The notes: generated from the sequence alone by a model not told the origin. A stretch of 64,000 bases of DNA from Methylobacterium brachiatum (GCF_020523825.1 NZ_JAJALK010000009.1:1-64000); one strand, 5' to 3'; positions 8,669 to 18,080 are shown, counted from the first letter of the stretch. A program made the numbers and translations.

Positions 8669-8961
8669 TTGGTCGGCCTCCCTTTCCAGCCCACCTAGGG
8701 CAGAGCAGGACGGAACCGAGCGGTAGCCTACCTCGACCGTGTCCGCTTTTCAGAAGCGTTTGATGCGACTGACAAGACCGGGTTGGGTCGCAAGCGGGAG
8801 TGCCGCTCAGGGTGGATTTCCGAATATCTGCTTTCCGGCGTCGAATGCAAAAATGCAGACATACAGCCAACGGCAGGATTTCGCCGTGATCGGAACATCT
8901 ACCCCAAAGCATGACCGCGGCGGAAACGAGCCAAGCAGTCTCGCTCACAAGGCAAGAGAGC
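8669..8961. other. Gap between MFS and crotonase genes
   Basis: This 293-base stretch contains the promoter region for the leftward MFS/phosphatase operon and the 3' side of the leftward crotonase gene. No gene or strong hairpin was recognised. Confidence 0.4.
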
Positions 8962-9891
8962 TTAGCGGCCATGGTAGATGGGCGGCCGCCCCTCAGCTTC
9001 GGCCTTTCGGCCTTCGAGAAAGTCCTCGGTGCCATAAAGAGCGCGATACTGCTCCCCGAGGTTGGAGAAGGCCCTTCCTTCCCACTGGTCGATCGCATTG
9101 CGGGCGGAGGCCAGGGTAGCTTTGATCCCAAGCGGACCACAGCGGGCAATCCTGACCGCCATGCCCAGCCCCTTTTCCAAGGCGGCACGTGGATTCGGGG
9201 CGATCTCCTGTACCAGCCCCATACGTCGAGCCTCCTCGGCCCCCCAATGGTCGCCGGTCAGCATGTACCGCATCGCGTTGCCCCAACCGGCCTCCCTCGG
9301 AAATCGAACCGTCGAACCTCCTCCTGGGAAGCGGCCATGCGTGTTCTCGTCCTGGGCGAAGCGCGTCTCGGCGGACGCGATGCGGATGTCGGCCACGAGG
9401 AAGAGTTCGTGGCCCATGTTCCAGGTATCGCCGTGCACGACCGCGACGAGCGGCTTGCTTAGAAGGGCACGCCGTCCCAACGGATCGATGCCATCGGCAT
9501 CGGGAGCGCGCGCCGTACCCGTCCTCAGGACCGAGGCGAAGGCATCGACATCGATGCCGCGCGTGAAGTTCTCGCCGTGTCCGAACAGCACCGCGGCGCG
9601 AAGGTCGTCGTCGGCATCGTACGCGGCGTATGCCCGTGCCAAGGCGCTGAACGCCTCGGGATCGACCCGGTTGTAAACATCGGGCCTGTTGAGGCCGATC
9701 AGGCAGACCTGACCGCGTCGCTCGACCGTGATCTTGCGTCCGTCCGGCGGTCGGCTCGGACCGTCGACAACGCGTTCCGAGGCCTGGGAACTTTCGACCG
9801 AAGCACCCTGGGCGAGCATGCCTGACGTCCAGCCGACCAGGGAGGACATGACAACCGTGCGCCGCGACGGTCGGGGTATCGGAGCTGACAT
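8962..9891 (-). CDS. Enoyl-CoA hydratase/isomerase family protein with Tat-like leader
   Basis: A 309-residue protein. Residues about 50-270 form a crotonase domain: VCLIGLNRPDVYNRVDPEAF, DDLRAAVLFGHGENFTRGID, KPLVAVVHGDTWNMGHELFL and RFPGGGSTVRFPREAGWGNA. The two oxyanion-hole regions are recognisable. Taking the ATG at 9891 gives MSAPIPRPSRRTVVMSSLVG, a twin-arginine-like signal followed by a hydrophobic stretch, unusual for a crotonase, which normally acts in the cytoplasm. ATGs at 9849 or 9819 would remove the leader. The gene is divergent from the RND efflux operon and shares its intergenic operator region, so it may belong to the same regulon. Confidence 0.75.
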   Translation of the reverse strand: MSAPIPRPSRRTVVMSSLVGWTSGMLAQGASVESSQASERVVDGPSRPPDGRKITVERRGQVCLIGLNRPDVYNRVDPEAFSALARAYAAYDADDDLRAAVLFGHGENFTRGIDVDAFASVLRTGTARAPDADGIDPLGRRALLSKPLVAVVHGDTWNMGHELFLVADIRIASAETRFAQDENTHGRFPGGGSTVRFPREAGWGNAMRYMLTGDHWGAEEARRMGLVQEIAPNPRAALEKGLGMAVRIARCGPLGIKATLASARNAIDQWEGRAFSNLGEQYRALYGTEDFLEGRKAEAEGRPPIYHGR

Positions 9892-10005
9892 CGGCAACAC
9901 CATAAGCTTCGCAGACATCCCCCCCGGTCCGGACCTCGCTAGCCGCGCCGTATGAGGTGTGAACCTCGGACTCCGCGACATCCCCGACCGTGAGAACGAA
10001 GGCCA

Positions 10006-10040
10006 TTGACGATAGATGACGACCATAATAGATGATGGTC
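10006..10040 (+). promoter_or_regulatory. Promoter and TetR-type operator before the RND operon
   Basis: TTGACG (10006-10011) and TAGATG (10029-10034) are spaced by 17 bases. Between them lies ATAGATGACGACCATAAT (10012-10029), nearly identical to sites at 15143 and 20065. A palindrome GACCAT-N8-ATGGTC (10021-10040) overlaps it. A repressor bound here would block the efflux operon promoter and might also affect the divergent crotonase gene. Assignment to the nearby TetR protein is inference. Confidence 0.55.
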
Positions 10041-10080
10041 TTAATTTCAAATCGTCGATTTGGCCGTGGGGGAACTGGCT

Positions 10081-11175
10081 ATGGGTGCGAGGTGGGTGAT
10101 CGGTTTGGCAGGGGTGGCCGTCACGGCTGTCTCGGCTTGTTCGCCGGCCGAGACAGCCGTGACGCCGGAGCCTCCGTTGGTGCAGATCACCGAGGTCGCT
10201 CCGGGCGTGAGTGGGGTCTCTCGCTATACGGGGGTCATCCGAGCCCGGACCGAGAGCAACCTCGGCTTCCGGGTCGGCGGCAAGATCTTTGAGCGTCTTG
10301 TCGATCCTGGCGACCACGTGCGCCTCGGCCAGCCCCTGATGCGCCTCGACCGCACCGACTTCACCCTGGCCCTCAACGCCGCCCGGTCCTCCGTCGAGGC
10401 TGCGCGCGCCCAGATGATCAAGGCCAAGGCCGACGAGGAGCGCAGCCGCAAGCTCGTGGGCGACGGCTGGACCTCGAAGCAGACCTACGACCAGAACAAG
10501 GGCGCGGCCGACGCCGCCATCGCCCAGTTCGCCAACGCCGAGGCGCAGGCGAGCCAGATCGAGAACCAGGCCGGCTATTCCGAGCTCAAGGCCGACGCCG
10601 ACGGCGTCGTCATGGACGTGCCCTCCTATCCCGGAGAGGTGGTCGCCGCCGGCCAGACCGTGGTGAAGCTGGCACGGGACGGCGCGCGCGAGGCCGAGAT
10701 CTTCCTGCCGGAGGCGAGCCGGTCCCTGGCCAAGGGCGTGGCAACGGCGACGCTCTACGCCGAGGGCGAGGCGACCTTCCCGGCCCGACTGCGCGAACTG
10801 TCAGCCATCGCCGACCCGGCCACGCGGACCTATCGCGCCCGCTACATCCTTTCCGGCGGCGGCGAGGATGCCCCGCTGGGCGCAACCGTGACCCTGCAAC
10901 TCAAGTCCCGGGAGGCGGCTCGCGCCGCCATGGTCGAGGTGCCTCTCGCAGCCCTCTTCAACCAGGGGACCGGCGCATCGGTCTGGCGCTACGACGCCGC
11001 CACCGAAACCGTGAAGCCACAGGCCGTGAAGGTCGCGCGCATGGGCGAGGAACGCGCTGACGTCGTCGGCGGCCTCAACCCCGGGGACCGGATCGTGGCG
11101 CTCGGCGCCCATCTCCTAAAGCCCGACCAGAAGGTCCGCCTCGCGCCCTCCAGCATGACGGGAGCCGTGCAGTGA
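10081..11175 (+). CDS. RND efflux periplasmic adaptor lipoprotein (HlyD/AcrA family)
   Basis: A 364-residue adaptor. Residues 1-20 are a lipoprotein signal ending in a lipobox-like VSAC. Next come the barrel-sandwich first half (GFRVGGKIFERLVDPGDHVR), an alpha-hairpin (about 95-165), the second lipoyl half (YSELKADADGVVMDVPSYPG) and the beta-barrel/membrane-proximal part (AIADPATRTYRARYIL). These bridge the inner-membrane pump and an outer-membrane channel. The ATG at 10081 follows GGGGGA; an upstream start at 10060 would spoil the signal peptide. It overlaps the permease gene by four bases, so translation is probably coupled. No outer-membrane factor gene is present nearby. Confidence 0.9.
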   Translation: MGARWVIGLAGVAVTAVSACSPAETAVTPEPPLVQITEVAPGVSGVSRYTGVIRARTESNLGFRVGGKIFERLVDPGDHVRLGQPLMRLDRTDFTLALNAARSSVEAARAQMIKAKADEERSRKLVGDGWTSKQTYDQNKGAADAAIAQFANAEAQASQIENQAGYSELKADADGVVMDVPSYPGEVVAAGQTVVKLARDGAREAEIFLPEASRSLAKGVATATLYAEGEATFPARLRELSAIADPATRTYRARYILSGGGEDAPLGATVTLQLKSREAARAAMVEVPLAALFNQGTGASVWRYDAATETVKPQAVKVARMGEERADVVGGLNPGDRIVALGAHLLKPDQKVRLAPSSMTGAVQ

Positions 11176-14100
11176 ACGCGTCCCACTTCAACCTTTCGGC
11201 CCTGGCGGTGCGCGAGCGCGCCGTCACCCTGTTCCTCCTGATCGCCCTCGTCGGCGCCGGCTTCTTCGCCTTCGAGAAGCTCGGACGCGCCGAGGACCCG
11301 GCCTTCACCGTCAAGGTCATGACGGTCTCGGCCGCGTGGCCGGGAGCGACCGCCGAGGAGATGCAGCGCCAGGTCGCCGACCCGTTGGAGAAGCGGCTGC
11401 AGGAACTCGTCTACTACGACCGGGCCGAGACGACCGTCCGCCCCGGGCTGATGGTGACCAAGGTCATCTTCAAGGACCAGATGCCGCCTGCCAAGCTGCA
11501 GTCGGAGTTCTACCAAGCCCGCAAGAAGCTCTCCGACCAGGCCTCCAGCCTGCCGCGTGGCGTGATGGGGCCGCTGTTCAACGACGAGTTCTCGGACATC
11601 TATTTCGCCCTCTACGCCGTGCAGGCCAAGGGCCTTCCGCACCGGCAGTTGGTGCTCCGGGCGGAGGACATGCGCCAGCGGCTGCTGCGCGTACCCGGTG
11701 TCGAGAAGATCAACATCCTCGGCGAACAGGCCCAGAAGATCTTCGTGGAGGTCTCCTACCAGCGCCTCGCGACGCTCGGCATCAACGGTCAGCAACTCCT
11801 GGCGGCCTTGGCCAACCAGAACGACGTGACCCCGGCCGGCTTCGTCGAGGCCGATGGTCCGCGCGTGTACCTGCGGCTCGACGGCGCCATCGACAACCTC
11901 GACGCCATCCGCGACCTGCCGGTGGCGGCCGGCGACCGCAGCCTCAAGCTCGGCGACATCGCGCAGGTGAAGCGCGGCTACGAAGACCCGAAGACCTTCG
12001 AGATCCGCAACGACGGCGAGCAGGCCCTGATGCTCGGCCTCGTGATGAAGCCCGGTTTCAACGGGCTCGCCCTCGGCGAGGCGTTGAACGCCGAAGAGGT
12101 GGCGATCCACCACGAGACGCCGCTGGGCATCACCTTCACGAAAATCACCGACCAAGCCAAGGTTATCGACGACGCGATCCACGAGTTCATGGTGAAGTTC
12201 TTCACCGCGCTGGGCGTGGTGATCTTCGTGAGTCTCGTGGCGCTGGGCTTCCGGGTCGGCATCGTGGTCGCGCTCGCGGTCCCGCTCACCCTCTCGGCCG
12301 TGTTCGTGGTGATGATGCTCACCGGTCGCGACTTCGACCGCATCACGCTCGGCGCCCTCATCATCTCGCTCGGCCTCCTCGTCGACGACGCGATCATCGC
12401 CATTGAGATGATGGTGGTGCGCATGGAGGAGGGCTACGACCGCATCGAGGCGGCGACCTACGCGTGGAGCTCGACCGCCGCGCCGATGCTCACCGGCACC
12501 ATCGTCACCATCGCGGGCTTCCTGCCGGTCGGCTTCGCCGCCTCCACGGCGGGCGAGTATGCCGGCAACATCTTCTGGGTGGTGACCTTCTCGCTGCTCA
12601 TCTCGTGGATCGTGGCCGTGACCTTCACGCCCTATCTCGGCGTCAAGCTCCTGCCCGACATCAAGAAGGTCGAGGGCGGCCACGACGCCATCTACGCCAC
12701 GAAGAACTACGAGCGCCTGCGGCGGGTCGTACGGCTCTCGGTCGACCACAAGTGGATGGCGGCGGGCATCACCCTGGCGCTCTTCGCGGGGGCCGTGGTG
12801 GCCATGGGCAAGGTCGAGCAGCAGTTCTTCCCGAACTCGGAACGACCCGAACTCATCGTCGAGGTGACCCTGCCGGCAGGCTCGGCCTTCGCAACCACCG
12901 AGGCCAGCGTGAAGAAGGTCGAGGCGGCGGTACGCGACCTGCCGGAGGCCAAGGAGATCACGAGCTACATCGGCCAGGGCATGCCACGCTTCGTCCTGTC
13001 CTTCGATCCGGAGCTTCCGGACCCCGCCTTCGCGCAGATCGTCGTCCAGACCGCCGACGCCCAGGCCCGTGACGCGCTGCGGGTCAAGGTCCGCCAGCTT
13101 GTCGAGGAGGGGCGCTTCCCCGAGGCGCGGGTGCGCGTCCTGCAGATCGTGTTCGGGCCGCCGGTGCGCTTCCCCGTCGCCTTCCGCGTGGTCGGCCCCG
13201 ACCTCGACGTCATCCGCCGCATCGCGGCCGAGGTTGCCGGAGCGATGGCGACCAACCCGAACATGCGGATGGTCCACCTCGACTGGGGCGACAAGACGCC
13301 GACCCTGCACCTGACGCTGGACCAGGAGCGCCTGCGCCTGATTGGCCTGACCCCCAAGGAGGCCGGCCAGCAATTGCAGAACTACCTCAACGGCACGCCG
13401 GCGACCCAGGTGCGCGAGAACCTGCGCTCGGTAGACGTGCTCCTGCGCAGCCCCGGTCCGGAGCGCCGCTCGCTGGGCGACATCGGCGACCTGACGCTGG
13501 CGACGAAAGACGGTCGGCAGGTGCCGGTCTCCCAGGTCGCCCGCCTGGAAACCCGCTACGAGGACGCGGTGCTCAAGCGCTACAACCGCGAGACATACAT
13601 CCGCGTGCAGGGCGACGTACTCGACGGAAAGCAGCCGCCGGACGTCCACTTCCAGGTCCTCCCCCTGCTGGACCCGATCAAGGCGAAGCTGCCGCCGGGC
13701 TACCGCATCGACACGGCCGGCTCGGTCGAGGAGAGCGCGAAGGCGCAGATGTCGCTGGCAGCGGTGTTCCCGCTGATGCTGATCGTGACGCTGACGGTCA
13801 TCATGCTCCAGGTGCGCTCGTTCGCCACCATGTTCATGGTGCTCGCCACAGCGCCGCTCGGCCTCGTCGGGGCCGCGCCGACGCTGTTGCTCTTCCACCA
13901 GCCTTTCGGGTTCAACGCGATCCTCGGCCTCATCGCGCTCTCAGGTATCCTGATGCGCAACACGCTGATCCTGGTGGACCAAATCCACCACGACCAGGCG
14001 GCGGGCCTGGGAGACTACGACGCCATCGTCGAGTCGACTGTGCGGCGTGCCCGTCCGGTGATCCTGACGGCGGCCGCCGCGATGCTCGCCTTCATCCCGC

Positions 14101-14285
14101 TTACCCACTCGGTGTTCTGGGGGGCGCTTGCCTACGTCCTCATCGGCGGCGTCGGGGTCGGCACGATCCTGACGCTCCTCTTCCTGCCCGCGCTGTATGC
14201 CCTGTGGTTCCGGGTGAAGCGGGAGCCGCGAGAGGCGCAGGGCGCCGCCCGAGACGAAACGATGCCGATGCCGGCCAAGGGCTGA
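11172..14285 (+). CDS. RND efflux permease (AcrB/HAE1 superfamily)
   Basis: A 1037-residue proton-driven inner-membrane pump with the family's duplicated layout: helix 1 at residues 15-35, a large periplasmic domain, helices 2-6 at about 340-480, helix 7 near 530, a second periplasmic domain and helices 8-12 at about 860-1010. The proton-relay Asp pair is visible in helix 4 (GLLVDDAIIAIE, about 403). Motifs such as PGATAEEMQRQVADPLEKRL and GVEKINILGEQAQKIFVEVS fit multidrug- or solvent-type pumps. The GTG start overlaps the adaptor stop. Substrates are unknown; the genes downstream suggest hydrophobic organic compounds. Confidence 0.92.
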   Translation: MNASHFNLSALAVRERAVTLFLLIALVGAGFFAFEKLGRAEDPAFTVKVMTVSAAWPGATAEEMQRQVADPLEKRLQELVYYDRAETTVRPGLMVTKVIFKDQMPPAKLQSEFYQARKKLSDQASSLPRGVMGPLFNDEFSDIYFALYAVQAKGLPHRQLVLRAEDMRQRLLRVPGVEKINILGEQAQKIFVEVSYQRLATLGINGQQLLAALANQNDVTPAGFVEADGPRVYLRLDGAIDNLDAIRDLPVAAGDRSLKLGDIAQVKRGYEDPKTFEIRNDGEQALMLGLVMKPGFNGLALGEALNAEEVAIHHETPLGITFTKITDQAKVIDDAIHEFMVKFFTALGVVIFVSLVALGFRVGIVVALAVPLTLSAVFVVMMLTGRDFDRITLGALIISLGLLVDDAIIAIEMMVVRMEEGYDRIEAATYAWSSTAAPMLTGTIVTIAGFLPVGFAASTAGEYAGNIFWVVTFSLLISWIVAVTFTPYLGVKLLPDIKKVEGGHDAIYATKNYERLRRVVRLSVDHKWMAAGITLALFAGAVVAMGKVEQQFFPNSERPELIVEVTLPAGSAFATTEASVKKVEAAVRDLPEAKEITSYIGQGMPRFVLSFDPELPDPAFAQIVVQTADAQARDALRVKVRQLVEEGRFPEARVRVLQIVFGPPVRFPVAFRVVGPDLDVIRRIAAEVAGAMATNPNMRMVHLDWGDKTPTLHLTLDQERLRLIGLTPKEAGQQLQNYLNGTPATQVRENLRSVDVLLRSPGPERRSLGDIGDLTLATKDGRQVPVSQVARLETRYEDAVLKRYNRETYIRVQGDVLDGKQPPDVHFQVLPLLDPIKAKLPPGYRIDTAGSVEESAKAQMSLAAVFPLMLIVTLTVIMLQVRSFATMFMVLATAPLGLVGAAPTLLLFHQPFGFNAILGLIALSGILMRNTLILVDQIHHDQAAGLGDYDAIVESTVRRARPVILTAAAAMLAFIPLTHSVFWGALAYVLIGGVGVGTILTLLFLPALYALWFRVKREPREAQGAARDETMPMPAKG

Positions 14286-14304
14286 AGCACGAATGACCAT
14301 CAAC

Positions 14305-14326
14305 GACGTCCCGCCGACGGGACGTC
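14305..14326 (+). terminator. Hairpin after the RND operon
   Basis: A perfect 9-bp stem (GACGTCCCG / CGGGACGTC) with a four-base loop lies 20 bases past the permease stop codon. There is no T-run, so termination is probable but not certain. Confidence 0.5.
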
Positions 14327-14523
14327 CCGAGATCGCGCGCTAATCCTCCGAGCGCGCGGTGCATCGGCCGACCTGCGCTTCGCCCCCTCGCGCAGGTCGG
14401 TCGACAGCCTCTTCCGGAAGCCTGGGGAGGATCGGACGGCGCAGCACGTCCAAACTCACCAGGGACTTCAATACATGACTGCTCGCATCTATATTGAGTT
14501 CAGTTTCATCGAAGGACGGTAGG

Positions 14524-15066
14524 ATGCCGCGGGTTTCGCAGGAGCAAGCCAAGCTCAACCGCCAGCGTGTCGTGGAGGTCGCATCCTCCTTGTTTCGGGA
14601 GCGCGGTCTGAACGGCATCGGCGTCGTGGACATCATGGCGGCCGCCGGCCTGACCCATGGCGGCTTCTACGGCCAGTTCGCCAACAAGGATGCCCTCGCG
14701 GCCGAGGCGTTCGACGCCGCCATCGGCAACGAGTACAGGGCGGACCTGGAAACCTTCATCGAGAACTACCTGTCCCTCGGCCACGTGCGCACACCGGGCA
14801 GGGGCTGTCCCGTCGCGGCACTGGTGAACGATATCGGGCGCGAGCCGCCAGGGAGCGCGCTGCGATCCCGGTTCACCCATGCGGTCAAGGGGCTCGCCGG
14901 CCTCATCGCGGACCGACTTCCCAAGTCTTCGAAGGAGCGGCGCAGGCAGCGCTCCTTGATCGCGTTGTCGACCATGGTCGGTGCGGTGGTGCTTGCGCGC
15001 GGTGTCGACGACGAGGCCTTGGCCGACGAACTGCTCGCGACTGCGCGCGCCACCATCACCGGCTGA
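14524..15066 (+). CDS. TetR-family transcriptional regulator
   Basis: A 180-residue regulator. Residues about 10-57 form the TetR helix-turn-helix (RQRVVEVASSLFRERGLNGI, then GLTHGGFYGQFANKDALAAE). The C-terminal ligand domain contains GRGCPVAALVNDI, a stretch seen in one TetR subgroup whose members often respond to lipophilic ligands. ATG 14524 has GGACGGTAGG upstream. It lies between the efflux operon and the SMP-30-like gene, both of which have the same 18-bp site in their promoters, making it the best candidate for the regulator of this cluster. Its own upstream region has a half-site (CATCTAT at 14486). Confidence 0.85.
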   Translation: MPRVSQEQAKLNRQRVVEVASSLFRERGLNGIGVVDIMAAAGLTHGGFYGQFANKDALAAEAFDAAIGNEYRADLETFIENYLSLGHVRTPGRGCPVAALVNDIGREPPGSALRSRFTHAVKGLAGLIADRLPKSSKERRRQRSLIALSTMVGAVVLARGVDDEALADELLATARATITG

Positions 15067-15120
15067 ACCATTCCTCGCTAGCATTCTTCGACGCCCTGCG
15101 TCTTCTGAGACGAATCCCGG

Positions 15121-15160
15121 TTGACCCGTACCGGACGCTTTAATAGATTACGACCATAAT
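15121..15160 (+). promoter_or_regulatory. Promoter with TetR-type operator before the SMP-30-like gene
   Basis: TTGACC (15121-15126), a 17-base spacer and TAGATT (15144-15149) make a good promoter. ATAGATTACGACCATAAT (15143-15160) overlaps the -10 element and matches 17 of 18 bases of the site at 10012. This promoter could drive the genes from 15237 onward. Confidence 0.6.
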
Positions 15161-15236
15161 TTTACAGCGTCGATTCTTGGCCGAAACCGATGGGCATGGC
15201 TGGCCGGCGCGCCTGACCTATGCGGAGGAGTGCGCG

Positions 15237-16208
15237 ATGAAGAACCCACCTCGCTTGGCGAGTCGCGGCTTACGTTTTCCGGCGGCGGTGGGACTGTCGC
15301 TCGCCATCATGTCCTTGAACGGACCCGTCTTCGCCGCCGGTGGAACGACGGCCGTGCGGTTGCCGGACGGCTGTCGCTTCCCGGAGAGCGTGACCTCAGA
15401 CGCGAACCGCACCCTCTTCGTGAGCAGCATCGCGGATGGTGGCGTGCTCAAGGTCGCCGCGGACGGCGCCGTCACGTCGCAGTTCCTGAAGCCGGGCGAG
15501 AACGGCACCCGGTCCACCTTCGGTTTGCTGGCGGATCCCAAGCGCGGGGTGCTCTGGGTCGCCTCGAACGACGCGACGGCCCTCGGAGTTAAGGGGCCAA
15601 CGGACACGGAAGGGGCGTGGATCAAGGCCTTCGACGTCGGGACGGGCGTCATGAAGACGAGTGTCAGGCTGCCGGGTGCCAAGGCGCTTGCGAATGACAT
15701 GGCCCTCGGCGGCGACGGCTCGCTCTACGTCACAAACACCTTCGCCCCCCAGATCCTGCGGCTCAAACCCGGTGCCAAGGAATTCGAGGTGTTCGTCGAG
15801 AACCCGGTGCTCGCCAAGGGGCTAGACGGCATCGCCATCGGCGGCGACGGCAACCTCTACGTCAACACCTTCATGGGCGGCGAGCTGTTCCGCATCGCCA
15901 TGAACCAGGGTGTCGCCGGTGAAGTCACGCAACTTGAGACGACGAGGCCGCTGAAGTTCCCGGACGGGCTGCGGACCTTCAAGGACGGGTTCCTCATGGT
16001 CGAGGGCAGCGGTGCGCTGAGCCGCGTCACGGTCTCCGGCAACGCCGCGAAGATCGAGCCTATCCACCAGTTCGCCGGGCCGACCGGCGTGACGGTCGCA
16101 GGTGACAAGATCTGGGTGGCCGAGGGGCAGTTGGGCCTGATGTCCAAGCCGGTCGAGGCCGGCAGCGAGGCGCCGAGCTTCCATCTCCGCTCCATGGACG
16201 CGCCATAG
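15237..16208 (+). CDS. Exported SMP-30/gluconolactonase-like beta-propeller protein
   Basis: A 323-residue protein with a signal peptide over about residues 1-35 (FPAAVGLSLAIMSLNGPVFA, cut near AAG). The mature part is built of propeller blades with repeats such as LPDGCRFPESVTSDANRTLF, GLLADPKRGVLWVASND, ALGGDGSLYVTNTFAPQILR and AIGGDGNLYVNTFMGGELFR. Proteins of this SMP-30/LRE group hydrolyse lactones or bind metal-dependent substrates; the exact reaction here is unknown. GGAGGAG precedes the ATG. It is the first gene after the second operator and could act in the periplasm on a lactone or ester entering the pathway encoded downstream. Confidence 0.75.
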   Translation: MKNPPRLASRGLRFPAAVGLSLAIMSLNGPVFAAGGTTAVRLPDGCRFPESVTSDANRTLFVSSIADGGVLKVAADGAVTSQFLKPGENGTRSTFGLLADPKRGVLWVASNDATALGVKGPTDTEGAWIKAFDVGTGVMKTSVRLPGAKALANDMALGGDGSLYVTNTFAPQILRLKPGAKEFEVFVENPVLAKGLDGIAIGGDGNLYVNTFMGGELFRIAMNQGVAGEVTQLETTRPLKFPDGLRTFKDGFLMVEGSGALSRVTVSGNAAKIEPIHQFAGPTGVTVAGDKIWVAEGQLGLMSKPVEAGSEAPSFHLRSMDAP

Positions 16209-16213
16209 CGCGT

Positions 16214-16251
16214 CGCCCGACTGTCTCCGTCTAACGGGGCTGCGTCGGGCG
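16214..16251 (+). other. Inverted repeat after the SMP-30-like gene
   Basis: CGCCCGAC (16214-16221) and GTCGGGCG (16244-16251) form an 8-bp stem with a 22-base loop directly after the stop codon. It may be a weak terminator or mRNA-stabilising hairpin. Confidence 0.35.
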
Positions 16252-16298
16252 CAAAGCTTCATGCCTGACGTTCGATAGTTCACCGTGAAGGTCCAGCG

Positions 16299-16847
16299 AT
16301 GATCGACGAAGTGCCTCCGGAAACTCATGCGCCTTCACGGCGCAGAACGGTCGAGTGGGCCGATCCACGCACCATCGCCGCGGCAGGACAGGATCTTGCG
16401 GGCATCGACTTCCTACGCGCGCTGCTGGCGGGGGAGATTCCGCCGCCTCCTGCGACCCAGCTGCTCGGCATCGAGTTCGTCTCGGTCGATCCGGGTACGG
16501 CCTGCATGCGCATGCAGGCCGGAGAGTATCTCTTCAACCCGCTGGGGTCCGTCCATGGCGGGTCCCTCGCCACGCTCCTCGATAGCGTCATGGGGTGTGC
16601 CGTGCATTCCACGTTGCCGTTCGGGCGCGGCTACACGACGCTTGAGTTCAAGATGAATTTCATGCGCGCGGCGACCGGGAGGTCCGGTCTGCTGACCGCT
16701 TCTGGACAGGTCATCCACTCCGGGCGGCAGCAAGCCGTGGCCGAAGGCCGTCTTAGCGACGAGGCCGGCCGCCTCGTCGCGACCGCGAGTACGACCTGTC
16801 TCGTGTTCGATCTCCCCGGCGCCGTGAAACAGGGGTCGGCCGGCTGA
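16299..16847 (+). CDS. PaaI-type hotdog-fold acyl-CoA thioesterase
   Basis: A 182-residue protein whose residues about 45-170 form a hotdog domain: a central FNPLGSVHGGSLATLLDSVM motif (the HGG segment is the family hallmark), then YTTLEFKMNFMRAATGRSG and a final ASTTCLVFD strand. PaaI-type enzymes release CoA from hydroxyphenylacetyl- or medium-chain acyl-CoA esters. The first 45 residues are an Arg/Glu-rich extension. It precedes the thiolase by 48 bases in a likely operon, consistent with CoA-ester metabolism. Confidence 0.85.
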   Translation: MIDEVPPETHAPSRRRTVEWADPRTIAAAGQDLAGIDFLRALLAGEIPPPPATQLLGIEFVSVDPGTACMRMQAGEYLFNPLGSVHGGSLATLLDSVMGCAVHSTLPFGRGYTTLEFKMNFMRAATGRSGLLTASGQVIHSGRQQAVAEGRLSDEAGRLVATASTTCLVFDLPGAVKQGSAG

Positions 16848-16895
16848 CCGAGCAGAAGCTTTGACGCCCACAGTCCATGCGAGCGAATTCCACCG

Positions 16896-18080
16896 ATGAC
16901 GTCACGCCAGATCGTTCTCTGCCATCCTGTCCGCACAGCGATAGGCGCCTATGGCGGTAGCCTCAAGGATGTCGCCGCGACCGAACTCGGTGCGGTGGCT
17001 ATCCGGGAAACCCTGCGCCGAGCCGGCCTCGACGCGGGCCGGCTCTGCAGCGTGACGATGGGCAACGTCGTGCAGGCTGGCAACCGCATGAACCCGGCCC
17101 GGCAGGCTGCAGTGAACGGCGGCGTGCCGGTCAATGTGCCGGCGCTGACCGTCAACCGCGTGTGCGGCTCGGGCGCGCAGGCCATCGCGACAGCGGCCGA
17201 CGAGATCTGGCTTGGCCATCACGACGTCGCGGTCGCTGGCGGAATGGAGAACATGGACCGGGCGCCGTACCTGATGGAGGGCGGGCGCTGGGGCCATCGG
17301 ATGGGTCACGCCCAAATCCTCGACAGTATGCTCAATGACGGCCTCGTCGATGCATTCTCGGGCGAGCATTCAGGCTGGCACACCGAGGACTTGGCAAGCC
17401 GGTCCCAGATTGGCCGTGAGGCACAGGATGCGTGGGCGGCCCGCTCTCAGGCTCGGTTCGCAAGGGCGCAAGCGGCGGGCGCGTTCGAAGCCGAGATCGC
17501 GCCCATTGAGGTCAAGGGCCGCAAGGGCTCCGAGACCTTCGCGCGGGACGAGGCGCCGCGTCCCGAGACGAGCGTCGAGACGCTGGCCAAGCTGAAGGCG
17601 GCCTTCCGCAAGGACGGGACGATCACGGCCGGCAATGCGCCGGGCCTCAATTCGGGCGCGGCGGCGATGATCGTGGCCGAGAAGGGTTTCGCCGAGGCCA
17701 ACGGCCTCGACGCCTTCGGCCGCCTCGTCGCCTACGGCGTCGGCGCCTGCGAGCCGGGCCTGTTCGGTCTCGGACCTGTCCCGGCGGTTCGGCAGGCGCT
17801 GGAACGGACCGGCTGGTCGCTCGGAGACCTCGACCGGGTCGAGATCAACGAGGCGTTCGCGGTCGTGCCGCTCGCCGTCGCGAAGGAGCTCGGCCTGCCC
17901 GAGGATATCGTCAACGTCGAGGGCGGGGCCATCGCCCACGGCCACCCCATCGGCGCGACCGGCGCGGTCCTGACGACCCGCCTGCTCCACTCATTGCGCC
18001 GGGATGGCCTCCGGCGCGGGATGGTCACGCTGTGCATCGGCGGCGGCCAGGGCATCGCGCTGGCCATCGAGGCGGCCTGA
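16896..18080 (+). CDS. Acetyl-CoA C-acyltransferase (thiolase)
   Basis: A 394-residue thiolase of normal length. The catalytic residues are all visible: nucleophile Cys90 in NRVCGSGAQA, His350 in AHGHPIGATG and Cys380 in TLCIGGGQG. The covering loop (GGMENMDRAPYLME) is also typical. It condenses or cleaves beta-ketoacyl-CoA, either degrading acyl chains or making acetoacetyl-CoA. Next to a thioesterase, a crotonase and two SDR enzymes, a beta-oxidation-like degradative role is more likely than polyhydroxybutyrate synthesis, but that is inference. Confidence 0.92.
   Translation: MTSRQIVLCHPVRTAIGAYGGSLKDVAATELGAVAIRETLRRAGLDAGRLCSVTMGNVVQAGNRMNPARQAAVNGGVPVNVPALTVNRVCGSGAQAIATAADEIWLGHHDVAVAGGMENMDRAPYLMEGGRWGHRMGHAQILDSMLNDGLVDAFSGEHSGWHTEDLASRSQIGREAQDAWAARSQARFARAQAAGAFEAEIAPIEVKGRKGSETFARDEAPRPETSVETLAKLKAAFRKDGTITAGNAPGLNSGAAAMIVAEKGFAEANGLDAFGRLVAYGVGACEPGLFGLGPVPAVRQALERTGWSLGDLDRVEINEAFAVVPLAVAKELGLPEDIVNVEGGAIAHGHPIGATGAVLTTRLLHSLRRDGLRRGMVTLCIGGGQGIALAIEAA

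Noticed and set aside
10989..13898. 969-codon antisense ORF under the RND permease
   Set aside because: His/Arg/Glu-rich translation without domains; the plus strand encodes a clear RND pump.
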